This document shows positions 10,594 to 21,919 of a stretch of DNA of 64,000 nt, piece by piece (position 1 is the stretch's first letter; every line of letters begins with the position of its first letter). This DNA comes from Zygnema cylindricum (lineage: Eukaryota > Streptophyta > Zygnematophyceae > Zygnematales > Zygnemataceae): positions 1 through 64,000 of the forward strand of contig JBBHKE010000436.1 of NCBI GenBank assembly GCA_037447655.1, given 5' to 3'. The notes below the pieces were generated by a model. That model was given only the letters and a program-made list of their open reading frames with translations, made no database searches and was not told where the DNA came from. A program made the translations under genes and the position numbers.

Positions 10594-11997
10594 GACCGCA
10601 AATCGTAATTAGAGTAATGAAAAAATTAGAGTACAAAAACTAAAAAATAAAATTAGAGTATTGAACGTTACACCGCGAATCGTTATTAGCGTTATGAACT
10701 CTATATCGGCGCCCCCAAATTTTGACATTGATACCTTAAATAGAATAAACTACACAATTTAAGGACGTGGACCATAATCTGCCACGTCTCCTGGCACTAA
10801 ATGAGAATGAATGACGCTAATTTTTTCTTTACTCTAATAATTTCTCAACGCTAATAACGATTAGCGGTGTAGTCTATGCATAGTTGTCTTATTCGTACGG
10901 ATTTCGATTTTTTTCCGAAAACTACGAAGAATTCGTTACCCTTCGTTAGTTTTCGCTGTACAATGTACGAAAAACGTACGAAAACCGTCCCCTTAACCCT
11001 AAAAAATCCTTAAAAAATCCTAAAAAAGTACGAAAAACATACAAAAAATGTACGTCGCTGTACGACATGTGTACCCTAAAAAACCTACGAGTACAGATAA
11101 TGTAAGGCAGCTGTATACCGAAATGTACGAAATGCACGGGAAGTACCCTAAACACCCTAAAATCCCCCCATCACTAACCCTAAAAGTACTGAAATATACG
11201 GACGCCGTACGTAGATGTACAAAAAATGTAAGAACGTATAACTGAAATATACGGAAAAGTACGAAAATGTACCCAAAAAATCTCAAAATAATAACCATCA
11301 AAAGTACGAAAAAATACAAACACTGTACGTAAATGTACGAATAATAGTTGGTTGCTTAACATAAATATTAGAGAACGCACGAGAATGTACCCTAAAACTC
11401 CTCAATCCCCCTAAAAGCACTGAAATGTACGAAAATAGTACACAAATGTATGAAAATGTACGGTTACATAGTCAGGTACGCATTTAATAACATTTTTTTC
11501 ATCGTTAAATGCGTATCATCCGTATTATTCGCGCGTTCGTTTCGTGCGTATTTTGCGCACGGGACAACTATGAGTTTATGTGATAGAGCTTTTTCAACTA
11601 TGAAGTTTGCTCTAATTTATTTAAGTACTCTAATTTGGTACGCTAATATCCTCTACTGTAAATAAGGTATTCGTCCAGAATTTGGCAAAACGTACAGTTT
11701 ATCTTCACTATGACGTTTGCACTACGCAGTTTGTTAAAACACAATTACATGATAACGGCTAGTATTAAATCATTATTTGTACTTTTGTACTTAATAAAGT
11801 ACAATTTTGCACGGTCGAAGGTCATCCGTACTCCACACTATTTAAAACGAACCAATATTATAATTAAAAAAGCTAATTAAACTTTACCTTAAATAGAATA
11901 ATGAAAAAATTGGAATCGTTTACTCTATTTCATGTGATAGAGTCAAAATTTCGAGCGACCGAATTAGAGAAATTTACTCTAATTACGATTGGCGGTG
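10594..11997. mobile_element. larger CACCG-family element with degenerate left end
   Basis: The left end GACCGCAAATCGTAATTAGAG and right end CTCTAATTACGATTGGCGGTG form an imperfect terminal inverted repeat. The right end is followed by TA (11998-11999). A smaller family member (10671-10871) is nested inside. The interior (about 10980-11420) is rich in GTACGAAAA and CCCTAAA motifs and has no protein. The left TA is mutated, so the boundary is inferred. Confidence 0.5.
10671..10871. mobile_element. CACCG-family MITE, 201 bp
   Basis: The left terminus CACCGCGAATCGTTATTAGCG and right terminus CGCTAATAACGATTAGCGGTG are inverted repeats with one mismatch. TA flanks occur at 10669-10670 and 10872-10873. 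It is nested in the larger family member 10594-11997. The copy-2 equivalent is 22817-23011. Confidence 0.78.
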
Positions 11998-12245
11998 TAG
12001 TTGTCAAAAATTATACATTTGAAGTACAGTATACTACAACTTACGTACAATACCTTTGAGTTCAGATTTGACGATCAATCCGTCGAACAACTTTGACTAG
12101 CGAAATATTGTAACGACGGCTAAAAAAGGGTCGCGCTTGCAAACATCGACCATCAAAAAAAAAAAAACAATTCACACTGTCGGCACAGGTTAACGGTCAT
12201 AGAACTGCAACATCCACATGTAAATAAAATGGCTGCGCCCAAGTA

Positions 12246-12326
12246 CACCGCGAATCGTAATTAGAGTAAAGAAAAAAATAGAGTAAAAAAACAAAAAAAA
12301 AACAAATAGATTTATGAGCGCTAATT
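12246..12326. mobile_element. CACCG-family MITE, left part only
   Basis: CACCGCGAATCGTAATTAGAG begins at 12246 after TA. The rest is cut off by the Copia LTR at 12327. The intact counterpart in copy 2 is 32550-33156, whose interior shows the uninterrupted GCGCTAATTTGTGTGAT site. Confidence 0.7.
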
Positions 12327-13329
12327 TGTGGATTTTAGGCAGCTGGTGCCCTTGAAGAAGAAGAAGAAGAAGCAGCAGCAGCAGCAGCAGTTGCCATAAA
12401 CACAATCAAAGTACAAAGAGGAAACTCTCACCAAAAACCCACAAACGACCAACTTCACAATGAAGCTCCAAGAAAATCAGACGCACACTAGGTCTGCAAA
12501 TTTGCCACAATGAAGAAAATATACCAAAGAAAACACATGCAGAATTTAACACAATTCTGCCAAAAGATCACAATGATCTTATAATTCAAAAACCCCAAAA
12601 ACTGCTTCGCAACTTTTCATACAAAGAAAATCCTACCTTCCAAAATATTCTAAGTCTTACATACACACGTGAGCCTACAGCTGATCTAAACCGTACCACA
12701 ATTACCCTCGTCCAACGGTACACTAAATCTTTTCCAAACAAAACCTTCGTCGTCTGCCGTACAAACTATTTACATCAATCTTTAACTATAGCCGCCGCTA
12801 AAGTGTGCAGCAAAAGTTCTTTCACCGAAATGACGGCGCACTTCAATATTTCACTTCCAAAACTGACGGCGAACTCCCTCCGCCGTCCACGCATTCGTTC
12901 CCACTGAAGATGAACCCCCACGTGTAAATCAAGTCACCAAATGACTGTGTACTTCGTCGTCCAGATCAACCAACCTTGACTACCCCCACATACCGACACG
13001 TGTGCCTGAGCTGTACCAAGTCTGTGTACTCCCTTTGGAGTTACATAAACACTAAATCCTGTCTACGACAATTCAGTTTTCATACGAACTGATATGGCTG
13101 CGGTGCTCTACCAGCGCAGCTGTAATGTTTAGAGCAGCGCAGCTGTTTAGTCAGCTGCTATGACAGCGATGTTCTACCAGCACAGCTGCGACATTAGAGC
13201 AGCGCAGCATGGCAACATAGCAACAAAGTATAGAGATGATTACAGGTTTCCAGCTGCGATGTCAGACTTAGCGCAGCATGGCAGTATAGCAACGAGAAAT
13301 AGAGAGGACTGAAGGTTTCCAAAACAACA
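12327..13329 (-). mobile_element. 3' LTR of Copia element B
   Basis: 12327-13114 aligns with 17500-18283, the LTR next to the gag gene of element B. On the element strand the LTR starts TGTTGTTTTGG (at 13329) and ends CA (at 12327). It holds a GCAGCGCAGCTG-rich repeat zone (13110-13290) and at its end the gag start region including GCAGCAGCAG/GAAGAAGAAG triplet runs. The expected polypurine tract does not adjoin 13329, so internal DNA next to it has been lost. Confidence 0.82.
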
Positions 13330-14465
13330 ATGAGAACGTGTCGTCGCTGAACGGTAATTTTGATGGTAAACAAAATTCTAACATTCAGCGATGAAAATAT
13401 ATCGTGGCTAAATGATAGAACTTTGACTCTTCTATAGATTGAAGATATACATAGTTGCATTAAAAGTTTTACCCCATAAATTACTTGTGTGTTACGAGCA
13501 TAACTCGAATTTTTTCACCGAACAAATAAAATGTCATCCCAAGTTATTTTTTTTTTCGTTAATAGTAAAAAACTTATGCACTTCGTCTCTTAAGATTGGT
13601 CCACCGTAATCACAAACAACAATCGGAATTCATTTTTGTTTCTTGTATTTCTTTATTTCATTTTCGGTCCTAAAATGTATTTTATTTTATTTATTTCGTT
13701 ATCACATAACCTCGGATCATAACTTTTTAACAAGAAAAAACACATTTTACAAACGTAGAGCAAACTAATACATAAGATACAAAAATCAAAAAATACAAAT
13801 GATAAACATAAACAGAAATATGGATAATATAAATTAAAACCATAAACAACAGATTCCTTTGTTTTATATTGCTTTCACGAGGCACATAAAAGTTTTACAA
13901 AAGTTGGAACCCTAAATATAAAATATTTCAAAACTGATCAAACGAAATCCTATGTCGGATAATCATCGAATGTACAACTCCAAGAAAACACTACTTTTTA
14001 TTCGAACCTACATTTCTCAACATTTAAATTCTTTTTGTTATTTGTGTAATAAAAAACTAAAATGAATAACATCAAAGCTACCCATACCATACTTCTTCTA
14101 AAATCTCTATTTTTTTCTTTCCCCCCTCTCTTCCCTCACCTCTACTCTCTTCCCTTCCTCGCCTTCCCTCTTTCCTATCCGAACTCACTTTTCCCCTATC
14201 GTTCAAAACTGATTATTTTATACTTCAATAGTATGCCCGTTATCTCCATTTGTAGAAGGAATATTGCATTTGTCACAACTGCAAATAAGACAAACAAAAA
14301 AAAGTGAATCGATGAAAATTTAGCGACCACAACCAACATAATTCGAATGACGGCAAGACAAACAAAATACAACAAAAGGTTTAAAAAAAAAAACAGCTAC
14401 GTAGAAACAAATTTGAGAGATTCACGAAAAGTGAATGGAATAGATTGAAGGCGAAAGGGCGACAA
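13330..14465. other. unassigned filler inside Copia element B
   Basis: Where the rest of reverse transcriptase and RNase H should lie, the sequence is AT-rich and unrelated to pol. Its ends look weakly inverted (GTCGTCGCTGAA near 13339 and TTTAGCGACC near 14325), so it could be an inserted DNA element with a deletion, but no target duplication was found. No gene is supported. Confidence 0.4.
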
Positions 14466-17400
14466 AATTCTAATAGTTGGAAATCGGACAACCGGTGAGA
14501 AAGTTTCTTCATAGTCAATTCCCTCTTTTTGACTATATCCCTTTGCAACAAGCCTAGCCTTATATCTTTCAATTGAATTATCCGCATTAAGCTTAAACTT
14601 AAAAACCCACTTACACCTGATGGCTTTCCGATCCGTTGGAAGCTCCACAAGCTCCCAAGTTTGAGCCTCCATAATCGATCTCATTTCATCATTCGCCGCA
14701 GAAATCCATTGATCTTTTTCCGAGGCTGAAAAGGCCTCTTGTATGGTGATCGGCTCCATCGTAGTGCCAGAAAATAGAGCATGCTCCACCTGGTCACTTC
14801 GCAGCTTCGCAGCATTGCAGCTTCGCAACATCGCTGCTTCGCAGCATCGCAGCTTCGCAGCATCGCAGCTTCGCAGCATTGTAGCAACATCGCAGCTTCG
14901 CAGCTTCGCAGCAATATCGCGGCTTTGCAACTTCGCAGCATCACAGTTGTCATCTGGATCCAGCGTGCAGGCAGAAAGTAGAGCAGTTTCGCAGTTCCGC
15001 AGCCTGCTGCTTTGCCTTCTTCCCCGCGGAAAATCTGAGGCTAGAACTGTTGGAGCCAACCGTGTCCGCCAAGGAGGAGGAGGAGGAGGAGGAGGAGGAG
15101 GAGGAGGAGGAGGAGGTGACCGAGTAGGTCCTACTGGCTGAATCACTGAAATGTGCGGATATGATCCTCTGCCGACAGAAGTGGAAGAACCTGTCGCAGA
15201 TTGAAGAGGAACATTTTCAAAGAATACATATTTTTGAATTTTGGCATTTTTTTTCAAAATCTGTCAAGCCAAAAACATCAACCGAGTGACTCTCTTCCTT
15301 TACTTGAATATTCCTAGCAACTTGAAGAGTGTTTCTATCCGTATTGTATACTCTATATCCTACGGAATCATCATCATATCCCATAAAAATTTTGGGAACG
15401 GATTTGGGATGAAGCTTAGAAATAGGAAGATTTTCCAAAATAAAGCATTTGCTACCAAAAACGCGGAAGTGACTCACATTGGGTTTCTTTCCGGTCCATA
15501 CTTCATATGGTGTTTTTCCTTTTACTGCTCTGGTTTCTATTCTATTCCTAATATAAGACGCACATGAGAAAGCTTCACCCCAAAATTTAAAATCTATCCC
15601 TTTATCCAACATCATAGATTTTGCACTTTCCGTTAAGGTTCGGTTAAGTCTTTCCGATACTCCGTTTTGCTCCAGAGTATAGGGAACTGTAAATTGACGA
15701 GAGATGCCATTTTCTTTTAAATAATCTGAAAATGCATTAGAAATATATTCTCCTCCGTTGTTGCACCGAAGGTAGAGAATCGGCTTCTCGTGAAGTTTTC
15801 CGCCCAAATCCGAAAGTGCTTGAAGTGAGTAAACACTTCACTTTTCTCCTTCATAAAGTAAACTTTGTTGTATCGAGAGAAATCATATGTCAAAGTGACT
15901 AAAAACAGGTTGCCACTAAGTGAAGGGACTTTTGACGGTCCCCACACATCCGAATGAATTACTTGCAATAAATTTGTGGCCTGGTTATCCGTGGTCTGAG
16001 GTAGGGGCAGCTTGTGAAGCTTTCCCAAAGCACAGCCATCACATACATGAGACTCTTTTTGTCCCAATTTGACACCATCTATCATATTTTGCTTTACCAT
16101 TTTATCAAGCCTTTCATAATGAACATGACCGAGCCTCTTATGCCACAAAACATTTTTCGGAAGGACAACGGAGTATGAAAATTCAATTTCATTTGCCAAG
16201 TCCATCCGGTACAACAAGTTTGGGCCTCTAGTTCCTACCAAAGCTACTCTCCCATCTTTGCTTACTACCTTTTTCCCATTCTTTTGCAAAATATCAAAAC
16301 CTTTCATTTCAGCTACCGATGTGGAAAACAATTTTTTCTTAAACTTTGGAATATAGAGAACATCATGTAAGGTCCTCTTTACAATCTGACCATAGATGTC
16401 ACATGCTAACTCAACGCTTCCCTTTGTCGTAGCCTCCACACGGCTGTCATCCGCATAATAAATCCGACGAGTGGGAATTGGATTGAGGGTTTTGAAATAA
16501 GCCCGGTTGCCGCACATGTGGGAAGAGCACCCGGAATCCATAATCCACCCGTTTTCTTGAGGTCCTTCCATTAGATCTTTCGCAAGAGCGAAGAATTCAT
16601 CGTCATCCGATTGCGGAAATCTGACCACATCGAATTTTTCTTCCGCGGGATTATCTTGCTCCATCTCGTCGATTGCAAAGAAAGCCGCATTTTTAACCGG
16701 CAGTTTTGATGCCGAAAATTTAGGTGATGAAGACTCCGATCGCACCTTCCATCCCGCACGATAAATTCCTGTTTCACATGCTTTTATAAATGCCGAACAC
16801 AGCCGGAAAACATGACCTTGACCAAAACAATAGACACATCTATCATATTGCTTATAATTCGGATTAGGAGAAAAATTCCTATTTCTTGAAAATGCAGCTG
16901 GCCTAAATGTCTGAGCATTGTAAGCTACTGCTGACTGTCCTCCATTCAATGCTATGTTATTTCCCTCTTCCTCTAGAATGTAAGCTTCAGCAACAGCTAC
17001 ATTCCATTTACTCTTGTCTAACCTCTTTAATTGTTCCGAGGCTCCTTTATATTCAGTAGGAAGCCCTCTCATGAAAATCATTGCTTGATGATAGGGAGGA
17101 AAATTCCCCCCGGAGCATGCATTTTTCGATAGCAAAAGATTGAAACCACTACAGTATGATTTCATATCACCCCCTGTATATTTATAATCCCAAATTTTTC
17201 TAGCAGTTATAACCTCATTCTGCTCAGTAGCTATGACATGAGATTCTCTCAAACTCTTCCATAATTCAGATGCCGTAGTGATAGTGATATACTTCATGTT
17301 TAAGTCTTCCAACAAAATAAAATTGAGAACATGTAAGGCATCCTCATTTTTCTTTTCAAAATCTGGGTCCGTATCCAAAAGAACACCAGAGACCACATCA

Positions 17401-17576
17401 TACAACTTTACTTGCTTAAGGTAAGATTTAGTCAAACCAGCCCAATGCACATATTTTTCCCCATTAAACACCGGGATCCGTGAGGGCGGGCCCGTGACCT
17501 GTGGATTTGAGGCCGCTGGTGCCCCTGAAGAAGAAGAAGAAGCAGCAGCAGCAGCAGTTGCCATAATCACAATCAA
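14466..17576 (-). pseudogene. Copia element B gag-pol, frameshifted and truncated
   Basis: The main frame 17576-15717 (619 codons) encodes UBN2-type Gag, a CCHC zinc knuckle (CVYCFGQGHVFRLC, residues 247-260), an aspartic protease motif WIMDSGCSSHM (344-354), the GAG-pre-integrase HKRLGH and CDGCALGK motifs, and the first integrase catalytic Asp (HSDVWGP). A frameshift near 15.8 kb leads into 15807-15217 with the integrase remainder, where the second catalytic Asp is Asn (RCNNGGEY); the Glu in NGVSERLNRTL is kept. A second shift near 15.24 kb leads into the reverse-transcriptase start ([20 protein letters not shown]), which stops abruptly at 14466. YVDD and RNase H are missing. The probable gag ATG (17564) lies inside the LTR. 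It is non-functional. Confidence 0.9.
14795..14990. repeat. GCAGCTTCGCAGCAT minisatellite in the integrase-RT linker
   Basis: Short units of the type CGCAGCTTCGCAGCAT repeat about a dozen times between the integrase and RT parts of element B. On the coding strand they encode a run of variants of LRSCDAAK. A separate GGA run at 15077-15115 encodes about 13 consecutive prolines upstream of it. Similar GCAGCGCAGC words occur in the LTRs of elements B and C. Confidence 0.85.
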
Positions 17577-18283
17577 AGTACAAAGAGGAAACTCTCACGA
17601 ATACCCACAAATGACCAACTTCACAATGAAGCTCCAAGAAAATCAGACACATACTAGGTCTGCAAATTTGAAACACTGAAGAAAATACACCAAAGAAAAC
17701 ACATGCAGAATTTCACATAATTCTGCCAAAAGATCACAATGATCTTATAAATCAAAAAACCCAAAAACTGCTTTACAGTTTTTCATACAAAGAAAATCCC
17801 TTACTTCCAAAATATTTTACATCCTACATATACAAGTGAGCCTACAGCTGATCTAAACCGTACCACAATTACCGTGGTCCACCGATACACTAAATCTTTT
17901 CCAAACCAAACCTTCGCCATCTGCCGTACAAACTATTTACATCAATCTTTAACTCTAGCCGCCGCTAAAGTGTGCAGCAAAAAGTTCTTTCACCGAAATG
18001 ACGACGCACTTCAATATTTCACTTTCAAAAAATGACAGCAAACTCCGTCCGCCGTCCACGTATTTGTTCCCACTGAAGATGAACTTCCACGTGTAAATCA
18101 AGTCACCAAATGATTGCGTACTTCGTCGTCCAGATCAACCAACCTTGACTACCCCCACATACCAACACGTGTGCCTGAGGTGTACCAAGTGTGTGAACTC
18201 CCTTTAGAGTTACATAAACACTAAATCCTGCCTACGACACTTTAGCTTTTATACGAACTGCTATGGCTGCGGTGCTCTACCAG
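17500..18283 (-). mobile_element. 5' LTR of Copia element B, 5'-truncated
   Basis: Matches 12327-13114 over 784 bp. Its inner end (CA on the element strand) abuts GGTCACGGGCCCGCC, a variant of the half-tRNA-iMet site. The outer ~215 bp are missing: at 18283/18284 it joins an unrelated LTR fragment at a shared TACCAGAAGGAGC-like word. The gag ATG at 17564 falls within this LTR. Confidence 0.82.
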
Positions 18284-19034
18284 AAGGAGCAATTTGTGCA
18301 TGTACGCGAATCTGAACCCTGTAAAATATGTTTTGATCGGACGGCCGGCATTATAGCCGCCACGCAAAGTGAGCTATTTGGCGGCATACGGAGATAGCAT
18401 CACGCGGTGCCACGTGGCGCCCCATTATTTGATACCGGAGAAGATGGGAGGAGGAACCATGACTTCCGATTTGACAGGTGTCACCTTGTAGACCTTGTCG
18501 TACAATGGTCCTACAATAAGTACATCGCCCATTCTACCTTCTTGTACTATATAGTGTTCCTATTCGACTAGGGTTTAGTAGTAGGTAGTCATGAGTAGGC
18601 AGACCAAGACTTAGTAATATTTAGGTACCTTTCTCTGCCTCTCCCAGAGAGCATCATGTATAAATGGCAAACTTTGGCCAGCCATAACTATCAATTTACT
18701 TGACCATTTTCACTGATTCTTTTTGCTGCGGACTCAGGGGAGTCCAGGCTACACAGGGGTGTAGTCGGTCAGAGTTTTTGTCTGCCAGGGTGGCTGCATT
18801 TATAAGGGAAAGTCAAAGTGGGTGAATGTGTCCAAATCTCATATTCTAACTTTGCATTCTGTGGTGGAACTGAGCACACAGAAAGTGTTATTTCACAGGG
18901 GTGAATATATATTGGGATTGTGACTGTCAAGGGGTTAGTCATTTGGGTTTATATTAACTTGGAGTCGGCACTATCTAGATTAGCTTCTTTTGGATCTTCA
19001 TACTCTGAGGGCCAATGGAGGTCTCAGAGTTTCA
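18284..19034 (+). mobile_element. 5'-truncated LTR of the 44.9-kb Gag-only family
   Basis: Aligns with the last ~745 bp of the LTR at 44946-46184: shared landmarks are GATCGGACGGCCGG, the perfect G-box GCCACGTGGC (18409-18418), the ACTATATAG TATA box and GGAGTCGGCACTATC. It ends ...GAGTTTCA at 19034, a correct LTR terminus. It retains the in-LTR gag ATG context (AATGGAGGTC). The base after it begins segmental duplication copy 2. Confidence 0.88.
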
Positions 19035-20570
19035 CGTGCGTTATGTTTGTGAATATGGCAAGGTGGCTCAAAACTCAAAGTAATCTTGTTTTTTGGTAAC
19101 TCTTGACCTTATTCCGCAAAACTAGGTTAGTGTGGGTTTTCGCCTATTCAATCACGGTGTGGTTCTCACTTTTGTTGCTATTTTGACCAAAGTGGTGCCT
19201 TTTGTTTTTAGTGGGAGCACTAGACATCACATTGCTATACTAGAAAAAGACAATCATATTTAACGGCCTCTACAATAATTTTATCATCGTTATGATTTAC
19301 GCTTTTACCTCCGTTCTGTGAAATTTATGTTGTCAAGCTTTCTTAAACAGCACATCATTAAACATAAATTCATAAAGTTTGTGAATTGAATGATAGCTTG
19401 ATGCTTTTTTAAGTGTTTACCAAATCATATCACTTCCTACTTGGATATTATTCTGAGTTTATCATTAGAAATGACATATTTTTAAACTTTCAAGATTTTA
19501 AGACTATTCAGATTTGATTTGGAATATGTATAATTTTACAATAAGTCATATCGTTAATTTTTTTTTATGTGTAAAAGTTGGAGCTTTGTAACCTTTCTAT
19601 TTTGGGTGTTCTCTTTTTTCTTTTTCTTTCTGTTGGATCACTATTTTCATCTACTTTCTAATTATCAAAGGTCATATTATGACATTTTGTTATAGGTCTT
19701 TTGTAATTGGAAAGGCTCTAATTTCATCTAGTGTTGTAAAAACATTCTAAATGTTTTTCTAGGGCTATCTTAATGTAGTTTTTACGCTGACACTAAAAGT
19801 GAATGTCTGTTCACAACTAAGGAGGTATTTGAAGGCGCAAAACGACAACATTCCGATGTTGAACAGAAACATAGTTTAGAACTTCCTTCTTTTCGTCTTC
19901 AATAGACTTCACAGGAAATATGAATGTTTTGTTTCCTTCTTTTACAATAACCATGCATGTACCCATTTGTTTATGTTTGTTTTGTAGAACATGTGTCCCA
20001 CTCCCCAGAGTTCACTCACAAGTAATGCAATCCCGATAGGTTCCCAATCTCTGTTGCAATACTCCCTCCTAATCCACAATTGGATACACATCTGAACCGC
20101 CCACCCGCATAGTTCATTAAACAACATTTATTTATTCTCTCCTCTCTCTCCCACTCCTTGCCAGCTCCCTTACATTTGTTGACAAAAAAGTTCCAACTTT
20201 CTCAATCCAACTCCTGTAAATTAAAGGAGTACCATCAAAAAGTTGCCCCATACTCTTTCACGCACAATTCCCTAACCCCGTCCCCTCTCCTTGTATATGG
20301 CAAAGACTTACTCTCTACTGTTGTCAAAACCCCCTCCCAGATATCGCCTTCCCCTTTCCCCCCCCCCTCTCACCCCACCTTGTCACGCCCCCAAATGTGA
20401 CCCCCGTGTGTGGGGTGTGAAGGGGGAAAAGGGGAGAAGAAACGAAAGGTTTTAGTGCTCATACAGTACAAAATTCAAGGCGGATCTGTCAAAGCAATTT
20501 TTAGTGCAAAATTCAGTGCGAAATTCAGAGCGAATCTGTCAGAGCAAAGAGTGCACGCAGCGATAATCAC

Positions 20571-20911
20571 TCACAATGAAAATACCCTACCGGAATCGTC
20601 GCATCTAAAATGCATTGTCCACCAGTCTCCTTCTCCTCCGTAACATTGGATCGGGGAGAAGTTCCCCTTATTCTCGGCCGCCGCCTTCACCGCCTCCAGA
20701 GCCGATTCTGCCCTGACGGACGCGTCCAGGACCGAATTAGAGCCAGCTTTCGCAGGTGTGGGACAGCACACTTAAAACGCGAGGAAATGAAGGTCCAAGG
20801 AGGGGAAAACTTACTGTCTTGCTCTGCCATGGGTCCACCGTAAAATCCCATTGCAAATGCCACGTGGCACGCTAACATCAAAAGTGTCACGGTGACCGTG
20901 GAAGCAATCAT
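20571..20911 (-). CDS. small secreted protein gene, two exons, copy 2
   Basis: Paralog of the gene at 9290-9630, offset by 1281 bp within the second duplication copy. Exon 1 is 20911-20815, the intron 20814-20747 (GTAAGT donor, GCGAAAG acceptor) and exon 2 20746-20571. The signal peptide is identical. Changes in the mature part include Thr to Ala, Gly to Arg, Ala to Pro, Arg to His and Ser to Arg. Both cysteines, the DWWT core and the stop codon are retained. Without the intron the two frames would be separate fragments; splicing joins them in phase in both copies. The family is not recognised; extracellular location is predicted from the signal peptide. Confidence 0.55.
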
Positions 20912-21339
20912 GGCTATGAACCTACCACGTCACAGGGGTACAGATTTTATTAACGCGTGGCAGTTTTTATTAGTGTAGATCCGCTATCAGATGAACTAGG
21001 GTGACGCTTGTGCAAAAACCGTTAACTCGTCCTTCAAATGTTCGGAACAACTCGTGTCATAAAAAGAATCCAACGAGAGATCTTCTTAACCGTTATTTGT
21101 ACAACTTCACATTAATGTGGTCGGTGTAGACTGTACTTGTTTGTACAAATACTTTCGTACATTATATTTGTTTACCCGAAAATAATGATGCCATTGCCGA
21201 CGTGGACAATAAACTGTGCGCGTAACATAGTACTGTGTGCGCGTAACATAGTACTGTATTCGTTGTAACTCAATGTTTGTCTTTTGCGAAAAAAAAGGGA
21301 ATTGCTAATCGCAGAGACATTTTTTGCTGCGCGCAGGTA

Positions 21340-21893
21340 CACCGTGAATCGTTATTAGACTATAGAAATTATTAGTATCAATAATAAATTAGTGTCATTG
21401 ATTCTAATTTGTGTATCAATACCATTGTGGAAAAAATGTTTAATTGTAATTTCTCAATAACGCTGATTTAGGTATACAAAATCCGCCGTCATTAAATATA
21501 CGTTAAAATAGGTAGAAGTACAAAATCTGACAATCCGTACCACGTCGCGTCCTTTAAGTGTAATTAATCCATAATTTTAATTTGGGTTTGCGAACGCGTT
21601 TGTCGCTAACTCGACTCCACGTTTATTCTAAGCGTAGTTCTGTATGCAACCGACATAAGTTAACTACAATTTCCGTACAATTTATAGTAATAAGGTACAA
21701 TTTTGTACCAACAAACACATTCCGTACACCACACTTTTCATGAAATAAGTACGGTAATTCCATTGACGCTAATTCACAAGAACCGTAATTAACGTCACGG
21801 ATAAAATAGAATCAGTCACTGTATTTCGGGTATCAATGTCAAAATTTTGGCGCGCCGATATGGAGTACATAAGTCTAATAACGATTCACGGTG
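21340..21893. mobile_element. CACCG-family MITE, copy-2 ortholog
   Basis: Same terminal inverted repeats as 10035-10586, TA flanks at 21338-21339 and 21894-21895, and the same GCGCGCAGG left flank. It was present before the segmental duplication. Confidence 0.82.
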
Positions 21894-21919
21894 TACAGGT
21901 GATCGCGAATCGTAATTCA

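Larger units (their letters stand above)
7753..12326. repeat. segmental duplication, copy 1
   Basis: From CGTGCGTTATG at 7753 this copy runs nearly identical to 19035 onward (for example 7753-9990 against 19035-21296), including a small two-exon gene and a Mutator-like element. It ends at 12326, where a Copia LTR is inserted; the matching base in copy 2 is about 32629. Copy 1 lacks the hAT element and the Copia element found in copy 2, so it serves as an empty-site reference for both. Confidence 0.92.
9992..12326. mobile_element. Mutator-like element with long TIR, copy 1, truncated
   Basis: The left end GGGAATTGCTAATCGC starts at 9992, preceded by GAAAAAAAA (9983-9991). The complete relative in copy 2 (21297-33838) has the same left end, a matching inverted right end and a 9-bp target duplication, the Mutator signature. 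The element is filled with TA-flanked MITEs, and its right part was removed when the Copia LTR inserted at 12327. No transposase is encoded. Confidence 0.7.

Noticed and set aside
10990-11420. Interstitial telomere from multiple CCCTAAA words
   Set aside because: Words are scattered singly within GTACG-rich MITE interior, not in tandem.
13330-14465. TIR transposon inside element B
   Set aside because: Only weakly similar inverted ends (GTCGTCGCTGAA and TTTAGCGACC) and no target duplication; left as unassigned.
14743-15141. 132-codon plus-strand frame with a glycine run
   Set aside because: Antisense of the element B pol linker; created by the GGA run and GCAGCTTCGCA repeat.
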